Positions 1-11,110 are shown, numbered from the stretch's first letter. The stretch is DNA of 64,000 nucleotides from Branchiostoma belcheri (GCF_001625305.1 NW_017804020.1:7687255-7751254), one strand, 5' to 3'. Numbers and translations are program-made. Notes: generated by a model from the letters alone, not told the origin.

Positions 1-4
1 CTAA

Positions 5-40
<36 letters not shown>

Positions 41-95
41 ACCCACCCACACACAGACAAACGCTACTGAAAACATAACCTTCTTGGCGAAGGTA
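1..95. repeat. Truncated end of the ACCTTCGCCAA repeat family, with (CA)n
   Basis: A CA-rich microsatellite is followed by a terminus reading CTTGGCGAAGGTA, the same as the right end of the longer copy at 16220-17110. The left part is cut off by the window edge. Confidence 0.7.
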
Positions 96-96
96 A

Positions 97-525
97 AAAA
101 GATATTAGTTCCGCCCACTAGGTCAGGTGCCACGGGACGGTCACTCAGAAACTCTGGCACAATCAGTCTACCTAAAGCCCGGACTAAGAGACTTAACAAC
201 TCGTTCCTTCATTGCGCTGTTCGCCTCTATAACAAGACAATTCAGCAGTAGTGTTATATATATATATAGTACCTAGCTAAATCCTGCGTGATAACTGAAT
301 ATTGTGCATAGATTTTAATTGTGTAATCGTCTTCGAATATGTCTTCATAGTGTGTTTGCCTATGTTGTTTCATGTGTACAATGAAGAGTGTCACAAATGA
401 TTGTTTTTAATGCTCTATGTACTTACATGTATGCAGTAAGGACGAAATTCGGGTATTTGCCCGCGAGAGCCTTACCGAATAAAATTTGATTTGTATTTGA
501 TTTGAATTTGATTTGATATCGTGCT
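97..525 (+). mobile_element. LINE 3' end (CR1/Jockey-like), 5'-truncated
   Basis: About 40 codons, ending at a TAG near 255, read like the C terminus of a non-LTR reverse transcriptase, with ...RTKRLNNSFLHCAVRLYN near the end. This matches the usual 'RTxRxxNSFxxxAxRLxN' tail of these proteins. A 3' untranslated part follows and ends in AATAAAATTTGATTTG-type short repeats, the usual LINE tail. Confidence 0.6.
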
Positions 526-1681
526 GTAACTGTGCTGGTCAACATGAACCAAACAGCGGTTTCTTAGAAACGCGCAGAAGGCACGTCATATCACATACAG
601 TACATGACCACGGGCGAGTTTCCGTGTCAAAAGTCGGAGACACATGCTCTTTGTTGTTGTGAGAGACGCACGGAAAATCCCTAGTGTTGGCAATACGCCA
701 CGCAACTTGATAGCAGATGTCTTTTTAACCAACGACGGGTCCGTCTGTCTCTATCCCGCTACGTATCCCGTAGACTGCGACACGCGTAAAAACATAACAT
801 CAGCGCAAAGCGCGGTGTACCTACCCGCCTGGACGTGACGGTTGGTCTGGATGGTTTATGAATAACCGGCGAGAGGTCGACGGTCGGGCAAGAAATAGCA
901 CAGGGGCCCGCCGAGTCCTTCAGTAATCTGATTTATCTGTTTGCTTACGGGGACTTCCTGCCGTAAATATGAAAGATAAAAAACCTCAAGACAAATTAGT
1001 GTAAACTGTCGTTTTTTGTGTGGGACGGGGTACGTAATACTGGTGACTGGCAAGCCGCATGTCCTGGCCAATACGTCAGACAAACGACTATATTGCAAAC
1101 TAAAATTTCTATACCCCAGCAGCGCATATTCTCAATCATATCAAGTTCTGAAAGCAAAAATCAACACCATATATCTCCGTCACAGTTGACCTCAGCCGGA
1201 GAGGAGCATGTAGCGACGATGTTTGGACTTTCTGTTCGGCAGAAGGTTGGCCCTCCCGTCGATGTAAATCCTGACCTTTCCCGACATTGTTTACCGAATC
1301 CAAACATATAACAACCAGACACGCTTGGAGGGGAGAAAAAAGACTCCTAGGAATCCCTCCATACTAGTCCTGTCCTGGCCTGGAGCCAGAGCTTCTCGTG
1401 TTCACCGCGTCACCCGTCCCCCTGGTTTGTTGTTAGCACGTCTCCCATGTGCAGAATTCAAAACACCGCCTGTTTCAGGGACGACCACAATCGAAGGGAA
1501 AACATGACTCATCGTGTTTTTCTCTCCTAGGCCCACGCATGAGATCACCCACTAGTCTCCAACAGTACTGACGGAAACTGTGGTGAGAGTCGGCCTGGTG
1601 AGATGCCCTTATTTGTGGCTTCACAACCAAAAAAACTTTTCCTCTACATCCGTGACGTATATTGACGCTGGAATAGAGAGC
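526..1681. other. No gene or repeat recognised
   Basis: Several short open frames exist on both strands, none with splice signals or protein features I recognise. The composition is ordinary. Confidence 0.4.
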
Positions 1682-1834
1682 TACTCTCCAAGCAGAGGTT
1701 GTGAGGGGAATGATCGTTAGCTTTTTATATATGGCCGTTTTCTGTCGCTACCACCACCCGTCGGTGGCCGGCGACCTTCTCTGGCTAATGGATACTGTCT
1801 TGCCACCGAAAGGAATCTGCTTGGAGATTATAGA
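1682..1834. mobile_element. Small foldback element (TACTCTCCAAGCAGAGG ends)
   Basis: The left end TACTCTCCAAGCAGAGG is mirrored by a right end reading TCTGCTTGGAGA. The same ends occur in the foldbacks at 4195-4513 and 8874-9032. Confidence 0.45.
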
Positions 1835-2174
1835 GAGCCCTCTTTTCAGTGAAGTGCCAATAGTAGTACATCAGAAAAAGTTCCTGTAAATTTGGTTGTT
1901 TTATCGCGTCAGAAATTGTATTCAACGATTGAAGTTGTCCAAAATCTCTTCTAAGTTGTTGCTTATATATAAACAGACGTTTTTCTTCGGGATAGTGATT
2001 TAGGTGTGCTGCAAAAGACATAGTTCTTACCATATTTACGTCTACAGCCCTAACGGCAAATATGAAACCTGCACCACCAAAATTGGGGACGACTGTCCGA
2101 AAGACTATACTATATAATAACTCTGGAGCTTTGATAATCTGCATGGCGTCATAACGTATTCCGTATCCAAGCAA
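1785..2174 (-). other. Unrecognised open frame, possible exon
   Basis: A 129-codon frame on the minus strand. A GTAAGA donor-like site lies in frame after ...FAVRAVDVNM, so a spliced exon is conceivable. No domain, signal peptide or family is recognised, and the end overlaps the foldback at 1682-1834. More likely fortuitous than real. Confidence 0.12.
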
Positions 2175-2319
2175 CTCGCCAGGAATGACCCGTCGGTGGC
2201 TAAGATTATCTTTTGCTATATCATATCATATCCCTTGAGACCGGGTTCATATTCTTCATAACAAAGCAGTGCATTCCGCCTGCCTTAAACACAGATTTGG
2301 AGGATTATATATATACATA

Positions 2320-2930
2320 GGCCACAGCAAGTGATTTTCATGGATTACATCAGCACGCATGTTGATCTTCGCCTGATTTTGAAAAAAAAATTTTGTTGTC
2401 CTTTGACAGTGGTCAATATGCCGAAAATGGGTAAAATGACATGTCTTGTCATGCCGGAATGTGGATGGCAGATAACTATGAAGAAGGTAGACAAGACAAG
2501 ACAGGGCTCTGATTTATTGTTTTGTCAAAGTTGGAGTAAAAGTTAAGAATGTTGTTGGCAGTAAACTTCGCACAATATATTTACGGACTTGTAAAGGAAG
2601 CGTAAAGATATAAAATATGTTTACGTCGTATTTAAGCGCACTGAAAGGTGACGGAAAGGCGGAAGTTGCCTTTCAGCATCCTTTACGAAGTCGTTAAGTC
2701 TACTGAAATATTTTCTCACCTTTAATACTTCTTCACATACTGCGGAAAGTTTGCTTAAATGTCTGGTTTCGTGCTGTGATAGGTATCATTTCTTGTTTAG
2801 CAAGATTTATGATGCGAACATTTGAAAATGTAGAAATCTTGGTTTTTGGTCCGCCTTGTTTTTTTTTGCCCTACCGTATTAGATTTGTCGTATGTGTAGG
2901 ATGCCAATCATAAAATTTACTTGCTGTGCC
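2320..2930. mobile_element. PIF/Harbinger-like MITE, GGCCACAGCAAGT family, with internal insertion
   Basis: The left end GGCCACAGCAAGTGATTTTC and a right end TTTACTTGCTGTGCC form terminal inverted repeats shared with 3057-3471, 10629-11110 and 28715-29123. About 250 bp in the middle (roughly 2545-2790) have no counterpart in the other copies. Confidence 0.6.
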
Positions 2931-3056
2931 CATATTTATGTTTCAGTCAGTCTAAAGGGACGTCCCTGTTTGGAACACTGAGTATCAAAACCGGCTTAGC
3001 CATGCCGACATCACATCGCCCTAGCCAGACAGTCCGTCATCGTGATTTGTGCGTAA

Positions 3057-3471
3057 GGTCACAGCAAGTAAATTTTATGGATGACATCCTCCGCAGACTC
3101 CAAATCTAATGCGAGCGGGCGAGAAAAAAACAAGACGGGCCGACAAAACAAGGTTCCTACATTTTTAAATTTGACTCAATCATTGTACAAATGGTTTTGA
3201 TTCAGTGGGAACATCATATATACACAGCTAGCATCACATATCGCTGCATCAAAGTTAGAAACAAAACATTAAATCAGAGCCTTGTCTTGTCTCCTCTCTT
3301 CATAGATATCTGCCATCCCCATTCCGGCATGGCAACAGACATCTTTGCCCATTTTCGGCATGTTGACCACTGTCAGAAGACAACAAAATGTCTTGGTTTT
3401 TTTTTTTCCAAAATCAGGCAAAAATTAATGCGTGCGCTGATGTCATCCATAAAATTTACTCGCTTTGGCCT
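3057..3471. mobile_element. PIF/Harbinger-like MITE, GGCCACAGCAAGT family
   Basis: Inverted ends (GGTCACAGCAAGTAAATTTT and its mirror ending GGCC) are flanked by the 3-bp duplication TAA at 3054-3056 and 3472-3474. A TAA/TTA duplication is the signature of the PIF/Harbinger superfamily. No transposase is present. Confidence 0.75.
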
Positions 3472-3624
3472 AATTTCTATGCATATAGACGCAACGCGAT
3501 ACTCTTTCTTGTTATCCAAGATGACAACACAGGAGTCCCTACACTCCCCCCTAGCGGGCGACTTTGTCCATCAGAGTTGTCGCCGGTGATCTACCCGGTT
3601 TCAGGGTTGTTACGAAAGGCCACA

Positions 3625-3983
3625 CATGCCCGTAGCCAGGATTTTGAATGGGGGGGTTCTTCCCACTGCTAGAGGGGACCTCGAGCGCCATAGGTGCGAG
3701 GTTCCCCCCCGGAAAATTTTGAAAAATGAACCTTCTAAAATGGCATTTCGTACGTTTTTGAGAGGATTTCCAAGAAAAAATCAGAGATAAATTTTTATTC
3801 AATGACAAAGGGAGCAGTTTTTCTACAATTCCAGTCCATCTTTTCAAGAAAAATCTTGGACCTTTACATAAAAAGTGGACCAAAAAGTGGACCTTTTCAT
3901 AAAAAGTGGACCAAAAAGTGGACCTTTGAGCCTTGTGGGGGGGTTCTTCCGAACCCCCTGAACCCCCCCTGGCTACGGGCATG
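3625..3983. mobile_element. hAT-like nonautonomous transposon (CATGCCCGTAGCCAGG ends, 5-bp duplication)
   Basis: The ends are CATGCCCGTAGCCAGG and CCTGGCTACGGGCATG, flanked by CCACA at 3620-3624 and 3984-3988. A second copy lies at 27267-27654. The interior has short repeats of 'ataaaaagtggaccaaaaag'. Assignment to a 5-bp-TSD hAT clade is inferred from duplication length only. Confidence 0.7.
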
Positions 3984-4041
3984 CCACAAGACCGAGAGTA
4001 GCCCGGGGTTTTCCAGCCGATGAGTAACATCAAATTGCAGA

Positions 4042-4150
4042 TAGCCTGGGTTCCAGACCCATAGCACACTGGACATAAAATATCTCAGTGAGCCTGGCTC
4101 ACTGAGGCATTTTGTGTCCAGTGTGCTATGGCGGTCTGGAACCCAGGCTA
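4042..4150. mobile_element. Near-perfect palindromic foldback (TAGCCTGGGTTCCAGACC)
   Basis: The arms TAGCCTGGGTTCCAGACC and GGTCTGGAACCCAGGCTA surround a short loop. AAATTGCAGA occurs on both sides, so it interrupted a sequence that is seen uninterrupted at 4514-4598. This is a hAT-like insertion with an 8-10 bp target duplication. Confidence 0.7.
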
Positions 4151-4194
4151 AATTGCAGACGACAGTGCAGTGATACACAGGACTCCGTGCCGCC

Positions 4195-4513
4195 TACTCT
4201 AATAGCATAGGTTTGGGTTTTGGGTTATTTTGGCGTGTTTTAACTTGTTTTTAATCGGGGTTCGTTTTTTTGCACTGGATTTTTTGTTTCACCCAACCCT
4301 ACCTTAGCCAGCACTCACCCCGGGGCGGGGCAAACCTATTCAAGAAACGTGACAGTGCTCCTCCCCGGGAACCATCAAATTATCATTAGGGATAACCATT
4401 TTACTGTTGGGTTGACGTAAAAAAAATTCCAGTGCAAAAAAGAAAACTCGATAAAAAAAGCCTAAAAAACACGCCAAAAATAAGCCAAAATCCAAACGTC
4501 TGCTTGGAGAGTA
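4195..4513. mobile_element. Foldback element with TACTCT...AGAGTA ends
   Basis: The left half reads ...TTATTTTGGCGTGTTTTA and the right half mirrors it as AACACGCCAAAAATAAG. The repeat seen at 3996-4193 recurs at 4514-4598, so the foldback sits between two copies of one ~85-bp unit. Confidence 0.55.
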
Positions 4514-4929
4514 GTAGCTTGGGGTTTTCCAGTCTATGACTGACATCAAAATTGCAGACGACAGTGCTGTGATACAGAGGAGTCCTTGCCACCCGCGTGC
4601 GGTTGCATTCCTTTCACATACAAGTTACATGACTCATAATATCCATGACTAAAAGGCTGTTCGTACTCCGCTTGTTTACAGTCTACATGTATACCCAAAT
4701 CCCCGGGCCGCGGCATCCCCTCAAGCCGGTACATTCCCGTACCAGCTCCCCAGGTATACCGCACCGGCTGGGAGCAAACCTCCCCGCGACCCTCGGGTCC
4801 CTCCGCCCCGGGAGATGTCAACCTTACGGTTAACCTTTGCGCAGGTCCCATCAAAAACACAAAGCGTCCCCACTTCGTACTGAAGAGAACGGGGCAAACA
4901 AAAAAAAGTAGGCAAAGTAGACCACTTAC

Positions 4930-5003
4930 GTGTCGTGCATGTTCGACTAACTGTATTGACCTTCCAGCCGGGGCAGCATCTATTGGGAGAACAGACGTTG
5001 GGC
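4930..5003 (-). CDS. Fibrillin-like secreted protein, coding exon 2 (partial gene)
   Basis: The exon is bounded by a TTTTCCAG acceptor and a GTAAGT donor and joins in frame to exon 1 at 5720-5928 (phase 2 in, phase 1 out). With the last codon of exon 1 it reads RGPNVCSPNRCCPGWK followed by VNTVSRTC. This matches the first cysteine-rich segment of vertebrate fibrillins, where RGPNVC...CCPGWK...C begins the N-terminal EGF-like region. Phase-1 exits are usual for EGF-type exons. No third exon was recognised between 1 and 4930, so the remainder presumably lies further left. Another EGF-rich matrix protein is possible. Confidence 0.7.
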
Positions 5004-5719
5004 CTGGAAAAGGAAAAACAAGGAGAAGAAAAAGCACTGGGGTTTAGATCACCGATGACAAAAGTAGACTCGGTCAAAGGCGGTGAACAACCTGAGCAGA
5101 CGCGATGAGTGACTAATGGCTTTTCAGTCGCGACTCGTTGAAAAGACTAACAATAATAACCGATGGTTGTCCCAGAGGCGAGTCATTTTCTCTGATCAGT
5201 GTGCCAAACCTAGTGCTATGCTACTACTAGGTTGTATCCAGTTTAGGTGGTAACTACTTTTTGTGCTGCTACCAGTAGGTGACAGTTCGACGGCGGAGTG
5301 AGTGATATCTTATCGGCGTATCTACGACAACGTGTCCGACTACTGAGTTATACTGAAGTCAGGCGGGTTATCTACCGAAAACAACCAGATCACGGTCCGA
5401 TAGCTAATGGCCCACATCAACCTGTCATGACCGGCATGTACCTGGCTCTGCACCTTTGAACTTTCGGCCAGACCCTCGACTACTGTCACCTTACAAACCA
5501 AACAATCTCTGACCCATTTTCTACCTACAGAAGTTTTGAGGAAAAAAAAAAGGTTAGGAAAGCCTCACTAAGAGATTAGTACAAGAAAAATTCTTGATTC
5601 ATAAACTGGAGAATAGAAGCTATTGACGTGGTGGTGCATATATATTTCCACCAACATATTCAGCATGGCGACTAACAAATTTGAAACGTTGTGGACAATA
5701 CGATTGTCTCGGTACGTAC

Positions 5720-5928
5720 CCTCTCAGCTGCCATGCCTGCCTTTCCTTACTGTGTTGACTGGTGGATGTGGTCCGTGCGGCCGTTCCCTGTGAGACATAG
5801 CGCACCCTGAAGCCGGTCGGGATCGAGCCGCTATAGGCCGGCCTCCTGGAGGAAGAGTATCCGCTACTCTGAACGTCTCCGACGCAAATCGCGAGGAGGA
5901 AGACGGGAGCCAGCGTTCTGAGATCCAT
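5720..5928 (-). CDS. Fibrillin-like secreted protein, coding exon 1 with signal peptide
   Basis: The start codon opens a classic signal peptide (MDLRTLAPVFLLAICVGDVQ, cleavage probably just after). About 45 Ser/Arg/Thr-rich residues follow, ending ...QAWQLR. The exon closes with the donor GTACGT after two bases of a Gly codon, which exon 2 completes. The frame stays open past the donor for 33 codons, but those residues do not resemble the family. Vertebrate fibrillins have the same order: signal peptide, short basic unique region, then RGPNVC. The product would be a secreted extracellular-matrix (microfibril) protein. The function is inferred from about 93 residues only, so the exact family member is not certain. 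Confidence 0.7.
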
Positions 5929-5991
5929 GTCCTCTGGCGTTCACTCTCTCGTCTGTGGTAGTGGACGTCTGTCGGAAACAAGCAAGCCCTC

Positions 5992-6003
5992 CCACGTGAC
6001 TCA
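5992..6003. promoter_or_regulatory. E-box overlapping an AP-1-type site upstream of the fibrillin-like start
   Basis: CCACGTGACTCA (TGAGTCACGTGG on the gene's strand) lies 64 bp upstream of the ATG at 5928. The same composite occurs twice in the foldback at 28091-28531, and a variant lies upstream of KIF16B. Function is unproven. Confidence 0.35.
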
Positions 6004-6791
6004 CCAACACCCCTCAACAAACGTCTCCTAAAACTCCGTGTGGATGGAAGGTTTGAGAGAGCCTGCTTGTTGACTAATGAGTTCACGTACAGTCACACTC
6101 ACTGTGATTTCCTCCAACCACGACGGCGGCGACCCGAGCAGGAAACACGGCCTAAAAACTCCCACAGAACGTGCTCTGAAGAGAAGCAGTTAAATATGGA
6201 CCAGGAATGGCCTAACCAATGGCAAAATTAACTTCGCTTTGACCTCCAGCACCCTGGTACATGATTGGTGCGCATAACCGCCGGCAGGGTGTCCGCCGCA
6301 CGCAAGCCGTCCGGCCCAGTTAATGCCTGAAAACATGTCACCGCCAGGGAGCCTGTGGACTCTAACATTCCACGCTAGCTGTTTGCCAGAAACACCCATT
6401 ACACAACTTCCAAATAATGTTACCATATACCCGGCACGCACGCCTACAAAAACCGGGTCGCGTTTCTCTGTCATGCTGCACGGCGCGTGTCGGGTCCACC
6501 AGCCGGCAGTCTCGATAGGAAAGACGGGTCGCATTTTGTTTTAATACGCGCAGATGTTACGGTCTCAGCTCTTCTGCTGTCGTTGTATCAGAGATTACGG
6601 GATGTCTGACTGTTCAGACACTATTTGTAGTGGGCACGTGCCTTCATCTACCTGTAGTAGTACATACAACCTAACCCAGTCTTCCCCACGCCAAAACAGT
6701 CTATCGCTCGTATACTGCCTAACCCATAAGGATCAGTCGTAACTCAAGTTGATGACCCTCTCTCACGGAAGGTTGGTATGACTTTCTTTAA
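6004..6791. other. No gene recognised; upstream flank of the fibrillin-like gene
   Basis: It would include the 5' flank of the minus-strand gene. No TATA box or further exon can be supported. Confidence 0.4.
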
Positions 6792-7157
6792 AGGGGCATC
6801 ATGTAACAATTTGCACCCCAAATTAGAATATTTTTATTGAAAAAAATGAGTGTGATTCTGATTTACTTCCACCTTCTGACATATTTGTGCTATTATTTCA
6901 CATTTCTGACATGTATGGTTGGCGCTAAAACAGCCCACACCAGGCGCGCTCAGTTTGTGGTGCCACCACAATTCACTAGAATGTAAACAAACATGGCTGT
7001 CAGCAGTGCTTTCTTAAAGCCTAAAGCGTCATATTGTGGCACATCCACTTCCTGAAAAGCATTTATTTGCAATGGAGTAAGATTGATTCAACTTACTTTG
7101 TAAAGAAAACACCAGAAAATTGAATTTTGTATCGTCCTAATGTTACATAATGTAGCT
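6792..7157. mobile_element. TTAA-flanked MITE (AGGGGCATCATGTAACA ends)
   Basis: The left end AGGGGCATCATGTAACA and right end TGTTACATAATGTAGCT are imperfect inverted repeats, each flanked by TTAA (6788-6791 and 7158-7161). TTAA duplications are typical of Kolobok and piggyBac elements. Which of the two cannot be told without a transposase. Confidence 0.6.
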
Positions 7158-7224
7158 TTAAAACTGGAACTTTCAGCTAAGTGTGGATTTCCTGGTCGTA
7201 GTCATAACTAACTTGACAGTACGC

Positions 7225-7226
<2 letters not shown>

Positions 7227-7301
<75 letters not shown>
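7227..7301. repeat. (TG)n microsatellite
   Basis: About 75 bp of uninterrupted TG. It produces long meaningless Val-Cys and Thr-His frames. Confidence 0.95.
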
Positions 7302-7302
<1 letters not shown>

Positions 7303-7429
7303 ACAGATAAAACAAGAGCTCCACGATCATACATTTCATTCCGTTCATTGATTATTATAGTAATTATGTTTCCAAATGTTTCAAAAAGAGAGAAGAAAGG
7401 GCAACTAACAGTAGATGATAGGTAGTTTA

Positions 7430-7580
7430 TAGTATTATTGTAATGTGTAGATCCTAGCACTTTGCATTAGAATATAGCGTACCAGTATGAAATACTCATG
7501 TTCTACATTACTGGACATCCTCTTGTGCATTTAGCCCATCTGGGCAAGAACATGCAATAAAGATTCATATCATATCATTA
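7430..7580 (+). mobile_element. Possible LINE 3' tail
   Basis: It ends GCAATAAAGATTCATATCATATCATT, i.e. a polyadenylation-like hexamer followed by short ATCAT repeats, like other LINE ends in the window. No reverse-transcriptase remnant is attached. Confidence 0.3.
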
Positions 7581-8483
7581 TTATGGTGCCAATGCAAAGC
7601 GAGTGTCTTTCATGGCTTCCACCGAGCTTTCATAAAAGGGCTTAGAATTGGTAGAATTAGGCAAAAATTGGGTCTGACTGGCCAGGAAAACGGTCCACCA
7701 TTAGGATCTAATTCCCCCCTTGCAAATGAACTCTACAGTAGCTAAACCCCCTGCAGGTGGCCAATTATTCTCCCTGTTTTGTTAAATTTTCACTATTTTT
7801 GAACCCGCGTTGTAGGTCTGGTAGAGACTAGTCTGTGCACGTGTGTGGGAAGGTTGGCAGACTGAGTCTGAGACACCTGCCAGTGACTCATTTGTCGAGG
7901 GAGGGCCCCGCCAGCACTAGCCTGCATGAGGTCACCTGTCACCGCTCTGCAACTGTAGCAGGTGGCACAGACAGGTGGCCGGGGCCGAGGGGGGGCCGGG
8001 CACGGTTTGCCAAGCCTTGGGTCACTTCTCCTTTCGTACAGACAGCCTCCAGCTGCTTGTGGTAACGAGGGGGAAGTCTCTGTCTCTTGACATTTGTGAA
8101 TGAATCTCAGAGCCGTCCACGGATGACCTAGTTCCTTAAACGCCCCGTATGTTCACGGTGTGGATGTACAAGGACGCGCTCGTACGGAGGATTACCCACA
8201 AATGTCATCCGCGTGTCAATCACTGCAGCCGGGGAAGCGTGCCGCAGATGTGCGGTGATGGGCGGGCGCTGCTCCCGGCAACAACTTGGCGACGCACGGT
8301 CCCCGGGACAAGAGACAAGAGACAAGCGTCTTTCGCTGGCGACCATCCATCATTTATTTACACTCTTATATGTTCATATATTTGTAATGTATATGTTTAT
8401 GTTCATGCTCTGTACTCATGCGACCTGTACTTAGTTCTGTAGAACACAAATGTACAATAAAGGTCTTCATTAAAGATCAATGT
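7581..8483. other. No gene recognised
   Basis: The stretch is moderately GC-rich. A TACAATAAAGGTC motif near 8454 could be a polyadenylation signal or another LINE tail, but nothing coding is attached to it. Confidence 0.35.
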
Positions 8484-8688
8484 TAGCCTCCTTCAAAGAG
8501 TTGTAGGGCGGCGGCGTTATTTTTTTTTTTTCGGGGAGCGACGCGAGTTATGCCGCGGAGGGACGATTTTGCCGCCGAGGGAGAGAACGGTTTCGTTGTT
8601 GGGGGCTCTCTCCCTAGCTGTGGCATAACTCGCATCCCTCATCGAAAAAAATACAGCCGCCACCTTACAAGTCTGCGAAGGAGGCTAC
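8484..8688. mobile_element. hAT-like foldback (TAGCCTCCTTC arms)
   Basis: TAGCCTCCTTC at the left is mirrored by GAAGGAGGCTA at the right, with inner inverted stretches around GAGTTATGCC. The flanks are ATCAATGT and ATCAGTGT, an 8-bp duplication with one mismatch, as expected for hAT. Confidence 0.65.
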
Positions 8689-8719
8689 ATCAGTGTCGTG
8701 ACAGAGACCAGTGCAAGCG

Positions 8720-9055
8720 TAGCCTCTACCAAGCTTCGGGAGGCGACTGGAAAAAGTAGAAACTGCATGGCCAAATAGACAGATGACATGCCAGGATAGT
8801 TAGCCGGCTAAAGGAGTACAGTTTGAGAGCCGTCTATTTTGCCCATTTTTACTCTTTCCAGCCATCTCTGAAGCCTCTCCAAGCAGAGGTTTAGGCTTTT
8901 TTTATCGGGGATATTTTTTTGCCCTGGAAATCCCCTCCCCCCCCCCAAAAAAAAAATTCCCGTGCAAAAAAGAAACCCTGATAAAAGCCTAAAAACACGC
9001 CAAAATAAACCCAAACCTCTGCTTGAAGAGTACTCTAAAGCCTGGTAGAGGCTTG
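8720..9055. mobile_element. hAT-like foldback (TAGCCTCTACC arms) carrying a nested foldback
   Basis: The arms start TAGCCTCTACCAAGCTTC and end GCCTGGTAGAGGC. The flanks GTGCAAGCG and GTGCAAACC resemble a target duplication. Between 8874 and 9032 lies a second foldback with CTCTCCAAGCAGAGG ends, so one element entered the other. Relatives lie at 10242-10487 and 20933-21095. Confidence 0.6.
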
Positions 9056-9239
9056 TGCAAACCCGCCTGCCGAGAGACCGTGTTTTTAGTCGGTAACAAT
9101 TTAGCGGCAGCTTTCATTAGAGCACGGCAAATCCACAGGAAGCCGCCGCACCTGTGTGTTTCTGTGTAACACGTCTGATAGCCGAACTAAAAACACGAGC
9201 CGTGCAGGAATGTCGGGACCGCCCGTACGACAGACGGGG

Positions 9240-10562
9240 TCAGGGCCGGGTGTTTGCGCACTGCCGCATGTCCTCCTGCAGAACCATTCTTCACTCCGAC
9301 TTGGTTCTCTACAGGTCCTGACACACCATTCTCAAGCTGGAACGGCTTTCTCTTGACTGTTAGAACAACAGTACACTACCTTCTCTCCTAACGTTAGTTC
9401 AACCACATCAGAAGTACAAGCTAAGTGTATGCACGCTGCCGCATGTCGAACCATTCTTCACTCCGACATGGTTCTCTACAGGTCCTGACACACCATTCTC
9501 AAGCTGGAACGGCTTTCTCTTGACTGTTAGAACAACAGTACACTACCTTCTCTCTCTCCTAAAAGTTAGTTCAACCACAACAGAAGTACAAGCTAAGTGT
9601 ATGCACACTGCCGCATGTCCTCCTGCAGAACCATTCTTCACTTCGACATGGTTCTCTACAGGTCCTGACACACCATATTCTCAAGCTGGAACAGCTTTCT
9701 CTTGACTGTTAGAAAAACAGTACACTACCTTCTCTCTCTCCTAACGTTAGTTCAACCACAACAGAAGTACAAGCTAAGTGTATGAACGCTGCCGCATGTC
9801 CTCCTGCAGAACCATTCTTCACTCCGACATGGCTCTCTACAGGTCCTGACACACCATTCTCGAGCTGGAACGGCTTTCCCTTGACTCAGTTAGAAAAACA
9901 GCACTACCTTCTCTCTCTCTCCTAACGTTAGTTCAACCACAACAGAAGTACAAGCTAAGTAAGTGTATGCACGCTGCCGCATGTCCTCCTGCAGAACCAT
10001 TCTTCACTTCGACATGGTTCTCTACAGGTCCTGACACATATTCTCAAGCTGGAACGGCTTTCTCTTGACTGTTAGAAAAACAGCACACTACCTTCTCTCT
10101 CTCCTAACGTTAGTTCAACCACAACAGAAGTACAAGCTAAGTGTATGCACGCTGCCGCATGTCCTCCTGCAGAACCATTCTTCACTTCGACATGGTTCTC
10201 TACAGGTCCTGACATATTCTCAAGCTAGAACGGCTTTCTCGCTTAGCCTCTACTAGGCTTCAGGAGGCGGCTGGAAAGAGTAGAAATCGGCCAAGGTAGC
10301 ATGCCAAGGGAGTTGGCCTGCTGGAGAGAACAGTTTGCCGCGCAAGAAAGAGTAGAAATTGGTCAAATAGAGAGATACGGGCAAGGCAAAATGTACTCTC
10401 TGGCGGACCAACTCCCTCGGCATGCTATCTCTCTATTTGACCGATTTCTACTCCTTCCAGCCGTCTCCCGAAGCCTGGTAAAGGCTAGCTTTCTCGTGAC
10501 TGTTAGAAAAACAGCACTACCTTCTCTGTCCTAACGTTAGTTCAACCACAACATAAGTACAA
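9240..10562. repeat. ~178-bp tandem satellite array, about six and a half units
   Basis: Units begin with a GCACGCTGCCGCATGTCCTC-type segment at about 9257, 9431, 9603, 9784, 9969 and 10147 and end near 'gaagtacaagctaagt'. Unit length is 172-185 bp; the second unit lacks ~11 bp of the start. The array is interrupted by the foldback at 10242-10487 and resumes to about 10562. Confidence 0.9.
10242..10487. mobile_element. Foldback inserted into the satellite array
   Basis: The arms begin TAGCCTCTACTAGGCTTC and end with the mirror GAAGCCTGGTAAAGGCTA. The satellite word GCTTTCTCG is present on both sides (10233-10241 and 10488-10496), a 9-bp target duplication that dates the insertion after the array formed. 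Confidence 0.75.
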
Positions 10563-10628
10563 GGGCCGGTAGCTGTGAACCACAGTATGTACCACAGGGA
10601 CACAGCTCTAGTTCCTGTTCATATTAAA

Positions 10629-11110
10629 GGCCACAGCATCTCAATTTTATGGATGACATCCTCCGCAGACTCTACATCTAATGCGATAGGGCGAAAAAAA
10701 AACAAGGCGGGACAAAAAAAATACAAGATTCCTACAATTTCAAATTTTGACATCATAAACCTTGTTAAAATGATGACACCTATATTGTGCTAAGTTTACT
10801 GCCAACTATTACAACATCCATTTGTCACTGAAACAACTTAACGAAAAATAAAACTTCTCAGTCAGGTTTTGATTCAGTGGGAACATCACTGCATCAGAGT
10901 AAAAGACAAAACAATAAGTCAGAGCCTTGTCTCCTCTCCTCTCTTCATATGTATATGTGTCATTCACCTTCCGGCATGGCAATACATTGGCACTGCCCAT
11001 TTTCGGCACGTTGACCACTGTCAGAGGGCAACAAAATCTCTTTTTCCCTCCAAACAGGCGAAAATTAATGCGCGTGCTGATGTCACCCATACATATTACT
11101 TGCTGTGGCC
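10629..11110. mobile_element. PIF/Harbinger-like MITE, GGCCACAGCA family
   Basis: The ends are GGCCACAGCATCTCAATTTT and ...ATTACTTGCTGTGGCC. It carries one single copy (about 10808-10840) of the 31-bp word that is expanded into a minisatellite in the copy at 12437-14215. Confidence 0.65.

Noticed and set aside
3551-4178. Frames of 90-170 codons on the minus strand
   Set aside because: They run across hAT-like and foldback repeats; the same peptides recur in the copy at 27267-27654.
4546-4929. Further exons of the fibrillin-like gene left of exon 2
   Set aside because: Minus-strand frames continue, but with no cysteine pattern or acceptor; the GC-rich part at 4700-4830 gives no recognisable domain.
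7173-7460. Long frames of repeated Thr-His or Val-Cys
   Set aside because: They are translations of the (TG)n microsatellite.
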